DNA from: Pseudomonadota bacterium
GTDB taxonomy: Bacteria > Pseudomonadota > Alphaproteobacteria > Rhizobiales > Xanthobacteraceae
NCBI GenBank assembly: GCA_023423415.1
Contig: JAFAFP010000105.1
Location: forward strand, 1-44,075
DNA: 44,075 nt
Reading direction: 5' to 3'
Numbering within the stretch: position 1 is the first letter of the stretch; each line of letters opens with the position of its first letter. The position numbers and the translations under genes are program-made. Below are positions 32,447-40,122 of the stretch, piece after piece. The notes beneath the pieces are model-generated. The model ran no database searches and was not told the DNA's origin. It saw only the letters and a list, made by a program, of their open reading frames with translations.

Positions 32447-33256
32447 CTAAAGCGTTTCGTTGATGCCGAGATCCGCGAGTGTCTGCTGCGTCAACGCCCT
32501 GGCCGCTTTACGCGCCCGTGTCACATCCCCCGCGCAGATGGTATCGATCAGGTTGTTGATCAGGGCCTGGTTGTTGCGGCCATGCCCGCGCATCAGCGAC
32601 GCGTTCACGTAGATCAGCGTCTGATGCATCGTCTTGTCCCACAGTTCATGCAAGGTCTTGTTGCCGGCCGATGTCAGCAGCCACTGCGACAATCGACCAC
32701 TGAACGAGGGATGCTGCCCCGACGTCTCGATCTTGTTGAATCCGGCATCGAGCTCCCGCTTCAGCACGGCTCCGCTTTTTACCATGGCTTCGGACCGATG
32801 CCGCGCGGCCAGCTCGGCGGCATATTCGAGCAGCGCCACCCGTAACTGGAACAACTCGAACAATTGGTGTTCATCGAGCTTCTTGATGGAGACGCCGTGC
32901 CACGGCGCACGCTCCGCCAATCCTTCGGCGACGATCGCCTGCAGCGCTTCCCGGATCGGACCGTTGGAAAATCCGAATTCCTGGCGCAACTGGACTTCGC
33001 GAATGCGCTCGCCCGGCTCGTAGGCGCCACTGAGGATTCGCTCCCGCAGGATGTCCGCGAGCCAGTCGGTGCGGGAAAACCGCTTCGCATCGGCCACAGG
33101 CCCGCCCGGTTTGGCCTTGAGCGCCTCGTCGGCGGCTTCGAGGTCGGGCTCAGTCCGGTTCCGGCGCGATCCGCGCGGCGCCGGACTGCGAGCGGTCTCG
33201 GATCGAGCAGTCTTAGATCGAACAGTCTTGGGTCGAGCAGTCTTGGATGATGGCAT
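32447..33256 (-). CDS. GntR family (FadR/FCD) transcriptional regulator
   Basis: A 269-residue regulator. The N-terminus (about 1-55) is a basic, disordered tail containing four (S/P)(K/E)T(A/V)R pentapeptide repeats, encoded by 15-bp tandem repeats. The winged HTH is at about 60-125 (I-L-R-E-R-I-L-S-G-A-Y-E-P-G-E-R-I-R-E-V-Q-L-R-Q-E-F and G-P-I-R-E-A-L-Q-A-I-V-A-E-G-L). The FCD ligand domain follows to the end (L-F-E-L-F-Q-L-R-V-A-L-L-E). FCD regulators usually sense small carboxylic acids. It lies next to the deacetylase-like gene and probably controls it and the divergent TctC gene. Confidence 0.93.
   Translation of the reverse strand: MPSSKTARPKTVRSKTARSETARSPAPRGSRRNRTEPDLEAADEALKAKPGGPVADAKRFSRTDWLADILRERILSGAYEPGERIREVQLRQEFGFSNGPIREALQAIVAEGLAERAPWHGVSIKKLDEHQLFELFQLRVALLEYAAELAARHRSEAMVKSGAVLKRELDAGFNKIETSGQHPSFSGRLSQWLLTSAGNKTLHELWDKTMHQTLIYVNASLMRGHGRNNQALINNLIDTICAGDVTRARKAARALTQQTLADLGINETL
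33191..33250. repeat. four 15-bp tandem repeats in the GntR gene
   Basis: Four head-to-tail 15-bp units (consensus AGCAGTCTTGGATCG) at 33191-33205, 33206-33220, 33221-33235 and 33236-33250. On the minus strand they encode SKTAR, PKTVR, SKTAR and SETAR. Since 15 is a multiple of three, copy-number change would keep the frame. Confidence 0.9.
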
Positions 33257-33333
33257 AGGTCGAAAACTGCTCCGACGTTGCGGCTCTGGAACGGCGGATC
33301 ACATCACGGCGTCCGCCGTTCCGGCAACCCGAC

Positions 33334-34185
33334 TTAAAAGAAGCGTTCCTGATAGCTGTGGCTATTCTTTTGCGCCAGCGCCCATTTTCCAAGCTCTTCA
33401 TGCCGGGCAAACCAGACGTCCGGATGCGACTGGATATAACGGACGATCTCCTCGAACACCGATGTAATCATCGGCCTGCCGCCGAAGTGGCAATGCAGCG
33501 TCAGCACGAGAAGCGACATCGGTTCATTCTTGTAGAGATAGTCGAACGTCCCCTTATAGACATCCCACAGATCGCGCGGGCTCGACCGCAGAACGCGATT
33601 GTCGGTGAAATCGCTGTTCGGAACAGCGGCAATCTTGCCTTGTTTCGTTTCGAGCGCGATCGGCAGATCGGTATAGGTCACGTCGGCGTGGAATGTCAGT
33701 TTTTCGGCCGCAAGGAAATCGACGGTGTGTTCGGTAAAAGCCAGCACCGAGCTGAGCCATCCGGCCGGCCGCTTGCCGGCTTTGTCGCCCAGAATATCCA
33801 GACAGCGTTTGATCGTCGCCTGTTCCTCTTCGGGCTCCATGTAAGCTAGCAGCGCATCCTGCGTGTAGTTGTGACCGCCGATGTCGTGACCTGACTTGAC
33901 GATTTGCTTCACCGTGTCGGGATAAAGCTCGGCGCAGCGGGCATTCGTGAAGAACGTGCCGGGGATCTGCAGCCGGTCCAGGGTCCGGATGGTGCGCCAC
34001 ACGCCGACGCGGCCACCATAGGTGGACCAGGCGCGGCCCGCAAGATCGACGGTTCCTGGCTTCAGATGCGTTGTCTGCACGGAATAGTTGGGCGCTTTTC
34101 CTTCCGCCCAGGTCTCGTACATCACAGTCACCGCGACAGCGGCGCGCTTGCCGTTTGGCCAGCTCAGCACCTTGGTTTCACTCAT
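33334..34185 (-). CDS. polysaccharide deacetylase-like (NodB/PuuE type) hydrolase
   Basis: A 283-residue NodB-homology protein. Visible parts are the N-terminal strand A-V-A-V-T-V-M-Y-E-T-W, W-R-T-I-R-T-L-D-R-L-Q-I-P-G-T-F-F-T-N, the metal region G-H-D-I-G-G-H-N-Y-T-Q-D and L-T-L-H-C-H-F-G-G-R-P. In canonical members the metal block reads H-x3-H; here the second His is Gln (H-N-Y-T-Q), so activity may be altered. Some members act on N-acyl or cyclic amide compounds such as allantoin, so sugar deacetylation is not certain. ATG 34185 is preceded by GAGGAAA. Confidence 0.82.
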   Translation of the reverse strand: MSETKVLSWPNGKRAAVAVTVMYETWAEGKAPNYSVQTTHLKPGTVDLAGRAWSTYGGRVGVWRTIRTLDRLQIPGTFFTNARCAELYPDTVKQIVKSGHDIGGHNYTQDALLAYMEPEEEQATIKRCLDILGDKAGKRPAGWLSSVLAFTEHTVDFLAAEKLTFHADVTYTDLPIALETKQGKIAAVPNSDFTDNRVLRSSPRDLWDVYKGTFDYLYKNEPMSLLVLTLHCHFGGRPMITSVFEEIVRYIQSHPDVWFARHEELGKWALAQKNSHSYQERFF

Positions 34186-34357
34186 CGTTTCCTCGCTTCT
34201 TGCGGTCACGCCCATTCGCGCCGTCACAACAGTCCATCCCGAGACGAGATTGGCCTTGCCCAATGATTAATTATTAATAATATGAGCGTCAAGCATAGGG
34301 ACCAAACCCGTCCGATTGCGCCGGGATCAACCGGCGAAGTGTTTCGAGGAGGAAACG
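34186..34357. promoter_or_regulatory. divergent promoter with A+T-rich palindrome (34270-34281)
   Basis: This 172-base divergent region contains the perfect 12-bp palindrome ATTATTAATAAT at 34270-34281, inside an unusually A+T-rich patch. Position between the two divergent genes makes it a candidate site for the nearby GntR regulator. Its function has not been tested. Confidence 0.5.
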
Positions 34358-35323
34358 ATGCACGTGTTGCTGCGCGCACTTTTGCTTGTCGCCCTTGTGG
34401 CTCCTGCGGGTCATGCTTCGGCGCAGGAATGGTCGGATCGCCCGATCAAGTTTCTCGTCACATCGGCGGCCGGCGGCGGGATCGACCTCATGGCGCGCAT
34501 TCTGGCGGACTCACTCGGCCGTCAGTTGCCGCAGCGTGTGATCGTCGAGAATAACGGCGGCGCCGGAGGCCTCATCGCGACGCGGATGATCGCGAAAGAA
34601 GCGCCCGACGGCTATTCCTTCCTGTTTCAGGGACCGGGCCACGCCTATTTGCCGTTTCTGAAGAAAAATCCTGGCTATGACGTGCGCAAGGATTTCGCCA
34701 GCGTATCGCTCGTCACCAAGTATCCACTGGTGCTGGTGACGAGACCATCCTTGCCGGCCAAGACCGTCGCTGAATTCATCGCGATGGCCAAGAAGGAGCC
34801 GAACAAGTTCAGTTACGGCTCAAGCGGCGTCGGCGGGGCGTCACACATTCCGTTGGCGGCGTTCACCGAACAGGCCGGAATCAACATGGTGCACGTGCCG
34901 TTTCGCGGCAGCGGACCTGCCACAGCGGCGCTGATCTCGAACCAGATCGATCTGGTCATCGACGGCCTCGCCCCACAACTTGGCCATATCCGTGAAGGCC
35001 GCGTGCAGCCGCTTGGTGTCTCCACGCGCGAGCGATCGCCCTATATGCCGGACTTGCCGGCGATCAGCGAAACACTGCCCGGCTTCGAGTTTCCAATGTG
35101 GGTTGCGGTCTTTGCACCGGCCAAAACACCCAAGCCGATCATCGACAAGATGTCCGCGGCCATCGCCGCCGCATTGAAGGACCCGACGACGCGCAAGCGT
35201 TACGAAGAACTGATGGTCGATATCGTCGGCTCGACGCCGCAGGAACTCGACGCATTCGTCGACCAGCAACTCAACACAAACAAGAAAGTCATCGAATCCA
35301 TCGGCCTCGAGAGCACCGATTGA
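34358..35323 (+). CDS. TctC/Bug family periplasmic solute-binding protein
   Basis: A 321-residue extracytoplasmic binding protein. The signal peptide covers 1-22 (L-L-R-A-L-L-L-V-A-L-V-A-P-A-G-H-A-S-A). Family blocks are I-K-F-L-V-T-S-A-A-G-G-G-I-D, V-I-V-E-N-N-G-G-A-G-G, Y-G-S-S-G-V-G-G-A-S-H, V-P-F-R-G-S-G-P-A and I-D-L-V-I-D-G-L. It binds small carboxylates or aromatic acids. No TctA/TctB permease genes are adjacent, as is common for solitary Bug proteins. ATG 34358 has GAGGAGG at ideal spacing. Confidence 0.92.
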   Translation: MHVLLRALLLVALVAPAGHASAQEWSDRPIKFLVTSAAGGGIDLMARILADSLGRQLPQRVIVENNGGAGGLIATRMIAKEAPDGYSFLFQGPGHAYLPFLKKNPGYDVRKDFASVSLVTKYPLVLVTRPSLPAKTVAEFIAMAKKEPNKFSYGSSGVGGASHIPLAAFTEQAGINMVHVPFRGSGPATAALISNQIDLVIDGLAPQLGHIREGRVQPLGVSTRERSPYMPDLPAISETLPGFEFPMWVAVFAPAKTPKPIIDKMSAAIAAALKDPTTRKRYEELMVDIVGSTPQELDAFVDQQLNTNKKVIESIGLESTD

Positions 35324-35354
35324 TGCTGGCGGAAGTCGCGGGGAGACAATCAGA

Positions 35355-35810
35355 ATGAACGAAAGTCACGCCGCCGTTCTGCAGGCTTTGACCGAACTCG
35401 AGATCGACTACTGGCACGACGTCGATCACAATTGGGGCCGCACGGCGAACGCCATGTATGTCGCTGATGGCGTGTTCGCGATCGGCGACAAGGTGATGTC
35501 CGGCACCGACGAGATCGCGAACTTCTATCGCTGGCGAGAAGGCCGCGGCGACAGAACCGCGCGCCACGTCGTCACCAATTTCAGCCTCAACGAGCGAAGC
35601 GGCAACCGGGCGAAACTTCAGTGCATCATGTTGCTGTACGCCGCCGACGGCAAACCCGTGCTCGAGTCACGGCCAGCCATCATGCTGGCCGACGTCATCA
35701 GCGAATGTGAACGCAACGACAGCGGGCGCTGGCGTTTCGTGTCTCACATTCTGCGTCCGATCTTCATGGGCGGCGAACCGCCGACAATTCCCGTAGATTC
35801 TAAAGCCTAG
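35355..35810 (+). CDS. SnoaL-like / NTF2-fold protein
   Basis: A 151-residue single-domain protein of the SnoaL-like (NTF2) superfamily. Helix-rich N-terminus A-V-L-Q-A-L-T-E-L-E-I-D-Y-W-H-D-V-D, then Y-V-A-D-G-V-F-A-I-G-D-K-V-M-S-G-T-D-E-I and F-Y-R-W-R, with the pocket-lining R-H-V-V-T-N-F strand. Such proteins are often ring hydroxylases, isomerases or cyclases, or ligand-binding; the reaction here is unknown. It lies 31 bases after the TctC gene and probably shares its transcript. Confidence 0.8.
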   Translation: MNESHAAVLQALTELEIDYWHDVDHNWGRTANAMYVADGVFAIGDKVMSGTDEIANFYRWREGRGDRTARHVVTNFSLNERSGNRAKLQCIMLLYAADGKPVLESRPAIMLADVISECERNDSGRWRFVSHILRPIFMGGEPPTIPVDSKA

Positions 35811-36057
35811 TCTAAGACAAAGACAAGCGCAGACACGCACAACTCGCGAAAACAAGGCACCTTTGAGCGGAACGCACGAACAAGTGCACCCCACTCCCCT
35901 CGCGCGCTCAGGATTGCCCCCAAGAGCAGGCGGAAGGCCGGCCTTTTGCAGCACTAATGCGGGAACTCAGAGCCGCGTCGATACTTACGGAAGTGCGATT
36001 GCGAATGGCCCCTGGCGCGGGAAGCGCAGGATATTCCTTAGTTTAGTCGAAAGAGGA
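35811..36057. other. intergenic region, no gene seen
   Basis: A 247-base gap before the protease. The open frame leading into it has no coding look. It presumably carries the protease promoter. I see no regulatory palindrome or RNA. Confidence 0.3.
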
Positions 36058-37170
36058 ATGAAGCCCATGCGTCCTGGCGCTCTGAGAACGGCCATCCTCG
36101 TCGGCGTGCTGGTACTCGCTGTCTTTCTGGCCTGGCCTTACGCCCGGCAGATGTTCTTTGCCGCGACGGAGCCACGTCCAGTCGTCGCGCGTGGAGAATT
36201 GTCCGACGTCGAGCGCACGACCATCGCCCTGTTCGAGCGCGCATCGCCTTCCGTGGTCCAGGTGGTCGCACCGCGCAACGGCGCGATGCAATTTGGAGAG
36301 CCCGAAGAGGATTCGGGCCAGGGAGGTGGAACAGGATCCGGATTCATCTGGGACGATGCCGGCAATGTCGTCACCAATGCACATGTAGTCAGCGGCGCGA
36401 CCCGCGTCGCCGTGCGCACGACATCCGGTAGCATCTACGATGCAAGCGTGATCGGGATTGCGCCCAACTATGATCTCGCCGTCGTCCGCTTGCAGAGCTT
36501 CGGTCCCCTGCCGCCGCCTCTTCCCATCGGCTCCTCGGCTGACCTCAAAGTCGGTCAGTCGGCTTTCGCAATCGGCAATCCGTTCGGTCTCGACCAAACG
36601 TTGACGACGGGAGTGATCAGCGCATTGAAACGCAGAATGCCGACCGCAGCCGGCCGGGAGGTTTCAGATGTGATCCAGACCGATGCCGCCATCAATCCCG
36701 GAAATTCCGGCGGACCATTGCTTGACTCGTCGGGACGGGTGATCGGCGTCAACACCGCGATCATTTCTCCATCCGGCACGAATGCCGGCATTGGCTTTGC
36801 GATCCCGATCGACGTGGTCAATCGTGTCGTGCCGGAGCTGATCCGCGACGGTCGGGTCCCCACGCCCGGCATCGGCATTGTCGCCGGCGGCGAAGCGCTT
36901 TCGACGCAGGTTGGCATGGAAGGTGTGATCGTGGTGCGTATAGTGCCGGGCTCGCCGGCCGATCGAGCGGGCCTACGTGGCGTTGATCCCAACTCGGGCG
37001 TCGTCGGTGACGTGATCGTTGCAGCGAACGGTCAGCCGGTGCGCAAGTTTTCCGATCTGACGGATGCCCTCGAACGCATCAAGGTGCCGGGCAAGATCGA
37101 TCTCACCATCCGCCGCGGAAATTCGGAGCGCACGGTGGCGCTCGACGTAATCGATATTGGCCGCAGTTAA
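36058..37170 (+). CDS. HtrA/Do-like membrane-anchored serine protease with PDZ domain
   Basis: A 370-residue envelope protease. An N-terminal hydrophobic anchor (about 11-28) is followed by the trypsin-like domain. The triad is H109 in V-T-N-A-H-V-V, D139 in N-Y-D-L-A-V-V-R-L, and S217 in I-N-P-G-N-S-G-G-P-L. A C-terminal PDZ domain lies from about 275 (V-V-R-I-V-P-G-S-P-A-D-R-A-G-L-R). This order resembles DegS-type single-PDZ proteases. ATG 36058 is preferred for the AAGAGG just upstream; ATG 36067 is also possible. Confidence 0.93.
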   Translation: MKPMRPGALRTAILVGVLVLAVFLAWPYARQMFFAATEPRPVVARGELSDVERTTIALFERASPSVVQVVAPRNGAMQFGEPEEDSGQGGGTGSGFIWDDAGNVVTNAHVVSGATRVAVRTTSGSIYDASVIGIAPNYDLAVVRLQSFGPLPPPLPIGSSADLKVGQSAFAIGNPFGLDQTLTTGVISALKRRMPTAAGREVSDVIQTDAAINPGNSGGPLLDSSGRVIGVNTAIISPSGTNAGIGFAIPIDVVNRVVPELIRDGRVPTPGIGIVAGGEALSTQVGMEGVIVVRIVPGSPADRAGLRGVDPNSGVVGDVIVAANGQPVRKFSDLTDALERIKVPGKIDLTIRRGNSERTVALDVIDIGRS

Positions 37171-37173
37171 ATC

Positions 37174-37226
37174 CGAGCGCGTTTTCGAGCGAAGTCGGCA
37201 CAGGTTCGTGTGAAGAAAACGCGCCA
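37174..37226. terminator. GCGCGTTTTC...GAAAACGCGC palindromic repeat between convergent genes
   Basis: A perfect 10-bp inverted repeat: GCGCGTTTTC at 37177-37186 and GAAAACGCGC at 37215-37224, with a 28-base loop. It lies in the 72 bases separating the protease stop and the dcd stop, so it fits a bidirectional terminator. I recognise the motif (GCGCGTTTTCGAGCGAAGT) as a repeat common in Bradyrhizobium/Rhodopseudomonas-type genomes. Confidence 0.7.
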
Positions 37227-37242
37227 AAACAAAAAGCGCGCG

Positions 37243-38352
37243 CTATCCGCCACGGAAATGCTTCGACAGCTTCAGGCTCTGCGCCTGATAGTTCGAGCCG
37301 ATGCCCTGCCCGTAGAGCGTGTCCGGCCGCGTCATCATCTTCTCATAGACGAGGCGGCCGACGATCTGGCCGTGCTCGAGAATGAACGGCACCTCGCGCG
37401 AGCGCACCTCCAGCACAGCGCGTGAGCCGCGTCCGCCCGCGCCGGCATAGCCGAACCCCGGATCGAAGAAGCCGGCATAGTGCACGCGGAATTCGCCGAC
37501 CAAGGGATCGAACGGCACCATCTCCGCAGCGTAATCCGGCGGGACCTGAACGGCCTCTTTCGATGCGAGGATGTAGAACTCGTTCGGATCGAGCACGAGG
37601 CTGCGATCGGACCGCGCGCTCATCGGCTCCCAGAAATCGGTGATGGAATAGCCGTTGCGGTAGTCGACATCGATCAGGCCGGTGTGGCGCTTCGCGCGAT
37701 AGCCGATCAGTCCGCCGGCAAATTCGCCCGACAGATCGACACCGACGGCGATGCCATTGGTGAGGTCGGCAGGATCGGCATCGACCAGCTTTTCGCGTTC
37801 GTGCAATGCGCGCAATTGCGCGGCATCGAGAATGGTGTCCCCGCGCCGGAAGCGGATTTGCGACAACCGCGAGCCTTGCCGCACCAGCACCGGGAAGGTG
37901 CGCGGCGAAATCTCCGCATAGAGCGGCCCCTGATAGCCGGCCGCGACCTGATCGAAGCCGCGCGAATGATCGGCGATCACACGCGTGAACACGTCGATGC
38001 GGCCGGTCGAGCTTTTCGGATTGGCGGTCGCAGAAATGTCCGACGGCAGCGACAGGCTTTCCATCAGCGGCACGATATAGACGCAGCCGGTCTCGAGCAC
38101 CGCGCCGTCGTTCAGCGCGATGATGTGGAGCTGCAGGTCCTTGATCCGCTGCGCGACGGTCGCACCCGGACCGGGCAGAAAGCTCGCCCGCACCCGATAG
38201 GCGATTGGTCCGAGCCGTAGATCGAGGCTCGCCGGCTGCACCTGATCGTCCATATATGGCGCCGACGGCAGGATATGCCCGGCCAGCGTCATCTCCGCGA
38301 TCATGCGGTCGGTCAGGATGCCTTTTTCAGCGCTCGCGAATGTGGAAACCAA
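37243..38352 (-). CDS. dcd: 2'-deoxycytidine 5'-triphosphate deaminase, long form
   Basis: A 369-residue dCTP deaminase, which supplies dUTP for thymidylate synthesis. It is the double-length alphaproteobacterial form with a Dcd-type domain in each half. Visible in the N-terminal half are D-D-Q-V-Q-P-A-S-L-D-L-R-L-G and S-A-T-A-N-P-K-S-S-T-G-R-I-D-V; in the C-terminal half, A-S-K-E-A-V-Q-V-P-P-D-Y-A-A-E-M and F-F-D-P-G-F-G-Y-A-G-A-G-G. Normal dcd proteins are about 190 residues. Complete. Confidence 0.93.
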   Translation of the reverse strand: MVSTFASAEKGILTDRMIAEMTLAGHILPSAPYMDDQVQPASLDLRLGPIAYRVRASFLPGPGATVAQRIKDLQLHIIALNDGAVLETGCVYIVPLMESLSLPSDISATANPKSSTGRIDVFTRVIADHSRGFDQVAAGYQGPLYAEISPRTFPVLVRQGSRLSQIRFRRGDTILDAAQLRALHEREKLVDADPADLTNGIAVGVDLSGEFAGGLIGYRAKRHTGLIDVDYRNGYSITDFWEPMSARSDRSLVLDPNEFYILASKEAVQVPPDYAAEMVPFDPLVGEFRVHYAGFFDPGFGYAGAGGRGSRAVLEVRSREVPFILEHGQIVGRLVYEKMMTRPDTLYGQGIGSNYQAQSLKLSKHFRGG

Positions 38353-38476
38353 GCCGCCCGTCCCCGTTTCAGGTCAGAAGCGTCTAAAGCACGGCCAAAG
38401 CCAGGGGAAGAGATGGGCCCTCCACGGGGGCAATTATCCCGGTCTTTCACCGTGTATGCGGGGATTCCCCGCCGGT
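38353..38476. terminator. hairpin after the second opg-operon end, dcd promoter region
   Basis: Contains GCGGGG-ATT-CCCCGC at 38458-38472, just beyond the stop of the SGNH gene on the minus strand. A stem with a 3-base loop but no T-run, so a weak terminator candidate. The rest should hold the dcd promoter. Confidence 0.4.
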
Positions 38477-39316
38477 TCAGCGCCGTTTGGCGCTGGCCGT
38501 CAGGGTGGTGCGGGTCGCGGCTTCGGCAATCGCCCCGGCGAGCAGCTTGGCGACGCAGCCATAGCTCCAGTCGTTCATATGCAGTTCGTCCGGCGAAATG
38601 AATGCCTCGAACGGCAGCCGCGCCACATGACGCCAATGGCGCATCACCGCAAAACGCTGAAACAGATCGACATTCTGCGCCTTGGCTGTGGTCGCGAGCA
38701 GGTGGACCATCTCGTCGGTCTCCTTCTTGGCCACGACCATCGGCGCGAATTGGGGATCGATCAGGATCACATCGGCGCCCGACGCTTTCATGCGCTTCAG
38801 GCCTTCGAGAATCTGCGTACTCGTCGTTGCGACGGAGCTGTTGCGCAGCACCGCATTGGTGCCGACCTGCCACAGGATCAGATCCGGCTTCTCAGCCAGC
38901 ACCTGGGCATCGAGCCGCGTCAGCATGTCGGGCACTTCCTCGCCATTCGCGCCGCGATTGAGCACGGTGATGGATTGCCCCGGAAAACGGTCCTTCAACT
39001 CGACCGCAAGACGGCTCGGATAGGATTTGTCCGGCGATGTCGCAAACGCGCCCGCCGTGGATGACGAACCGAGCGCAACGATCTTCACCGGCTGTCCCGC
39101 CGCGATCAGCTTGCCGGTCCGCGCCAGCGGATTCATCAGCCGCGTCATGTCATCGGGCGCAGAGCAAACCGGCGCAGCCGCAATCTGCGTTGCAGCCGCT
39201 GCCTTATCCTCTGCCCGCGCACCGCTCGGGATCGCCGTGGCCCACACCACAGCAATCGCACACGCGCTCAACCGAAATGTCGATAAACAAAAAGGGTGGT
39301 TAAACGAAATCCTCAT
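38477..39316 (-). CDS. SGNH/GDSL hydrolase (catalytic form)
   Basis: A 279-residue exported protein. Hydrophobic signal at about 15-36 ending in S-G-A-R-A. SGNH block I is A-L-G-S-S-S-T-A-G, with S85 as the predicted nucleophile. Block II glycine is in N-R-G-A-N-G-E-E. Block III asparagine is in W-Q-V-G-T-N-A-V. Block V has D-E-L-H-M-N-D, with Asp and His separated by two residues. So the catalytic set is complete. Such proteins are esterases or acetyltransferases acting on polysaccharides. Last gene of the opgC operon; it overlaps the preceding gene by four bases (ATGA). Confidence 0.87.
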   Translation of the reverse strand: MRISFNHPFCLSTFRLSACAIAVVWATAIPSGARAEDKAAAATQIAAAPVCSAPDDMTRLMNPLARTGKLIAAGQPVKIVALGSSSTAGAFATSPDKSYPSRLAVELKDRFPGQSITVLNRGANGEEVPDMLTRLDAQVLAEKPDLILWQVGTNAVLRNSSVATTSTQILEGLKRMKASGADVILIDPQFAPMVVAKKETDEMVHLLATTAKAQNVDLFQRFAVMRHWRHVARLPFEAFISPDELHMNDWSYGCVAKLLAGAIAEAATRTTLTASAKRR

Positions 39317-40089
39317 TGCGTCGGCCTCGTTTTGACGCCGTCGAGATGGGCGGCTTCAACCACAAGCGACGCCAGCGCGCGGCCAAGGCAATCATGCACC
39401 TGGTACGCGGTTGCGACATCCTTGGTGGCAAGGTTCAGATCAAAATTTCCGTTGTCGTTCCAATAGCGCATGATTTCGCGACGATCGAACAGCGGCACTT
39501 CGCGATCGCGCGACACCACCCGCATGATGTCGGCATAATTCCCCAGCGGGATCATGGTTTCGGTGCGCGGACTGTATTGCATGTTCATCAGGATGAGATC
39601 GGCGCCCGCGTCGGCAATGTGATCGATCCCCTCATCCAGGGAGGTTCGAAAACTTTCCGGATCAATGCCGCGCATCGCATCGACGGTTCCAGTTTGCCAG
39701 ACCACCAGATCGGGCTTCTGCTCCTTGAGCGCCTTTTCAAGATCTTCGATCATGTCCGCGGCGGTGAGCCGCGACTTGGCCAAAGTCGTCACCTTGATCG
39801 CGGCGTCCGGAAACCGCTTGTGCAGCATCTCCTCCAACCGGCCCGGATAGGACTTCTTGGCCCCGTCCGTCCCCGGCAGCACCGAGGAGCCTGATCCCAA
39901 CACCAGGATTGTGAGCTTCTTGTGCTCCTCGACCGACTTTTTCACGTGCTCGAGCTTGGCGTCACCGAGCAGGATATAGCTGGGAACTTCGCAGGGGTCA
40001 GTTTGCGGCGGCTGAATCATGTCCGTCTGCGCGTGGATGGGAACCACCGCGACGACCAACGCCACCAGCCCGACAATCACTGCTCTCAT
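39313..40089 (-). CDS. SGNH-like protein lacking catalytic residues
   Basis: A 258-residue exported paralogue of the next gene. Signal peptide 1-20 (I-V-G-L-V-A-L-V-V-A-V-V-P-I-H-A). Shared words prove relatedness: S-Y-P-G-R-L-E-E-M-L-H-K-R-F-P here, S-Y-P-S-R-L-A-V-E-L-K-D-R-F-P there. But block I reads V-L-G-S-G-S-S, where glycine aligns with the nucleophilic serine, block III reads W-Q-T-G-T-V-D-A instead of W-Q-V-G-T-N-A, and no D-x-x-H block V is visible. It is likely a non-catalytic partner or binding subunit. It follows opgC by 33 bases. Confidence 0.8.
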   Translation of the reverse strand: MRAVIVGLVALVVAVVPIHAQTDMIQPPQTDPCEVPSYILLGDAKLEHVKKSVEEHKKLTILVLGSGSSVLPGTDGAKKSYPGRLEEMLHKRFPDAAIKVTTLAKSRLTAADMIEDLEKALKEQKPDLVVWQTGTVDAMRGIDPESFRTSLDEGIDHIADAGADLILMNMQYSPRTETMIPLGNYADIMRVVSRDREVPLFDRREIMRYWNDNGNFDLNLATKDVATAYQVHDCLGRALASLVVEAAHLDGVKTRPTQ

Positions 40090-40122
40090 CCCCTCGCCTC
40101 CTGCGAGGTCCGCACCCGGAAC

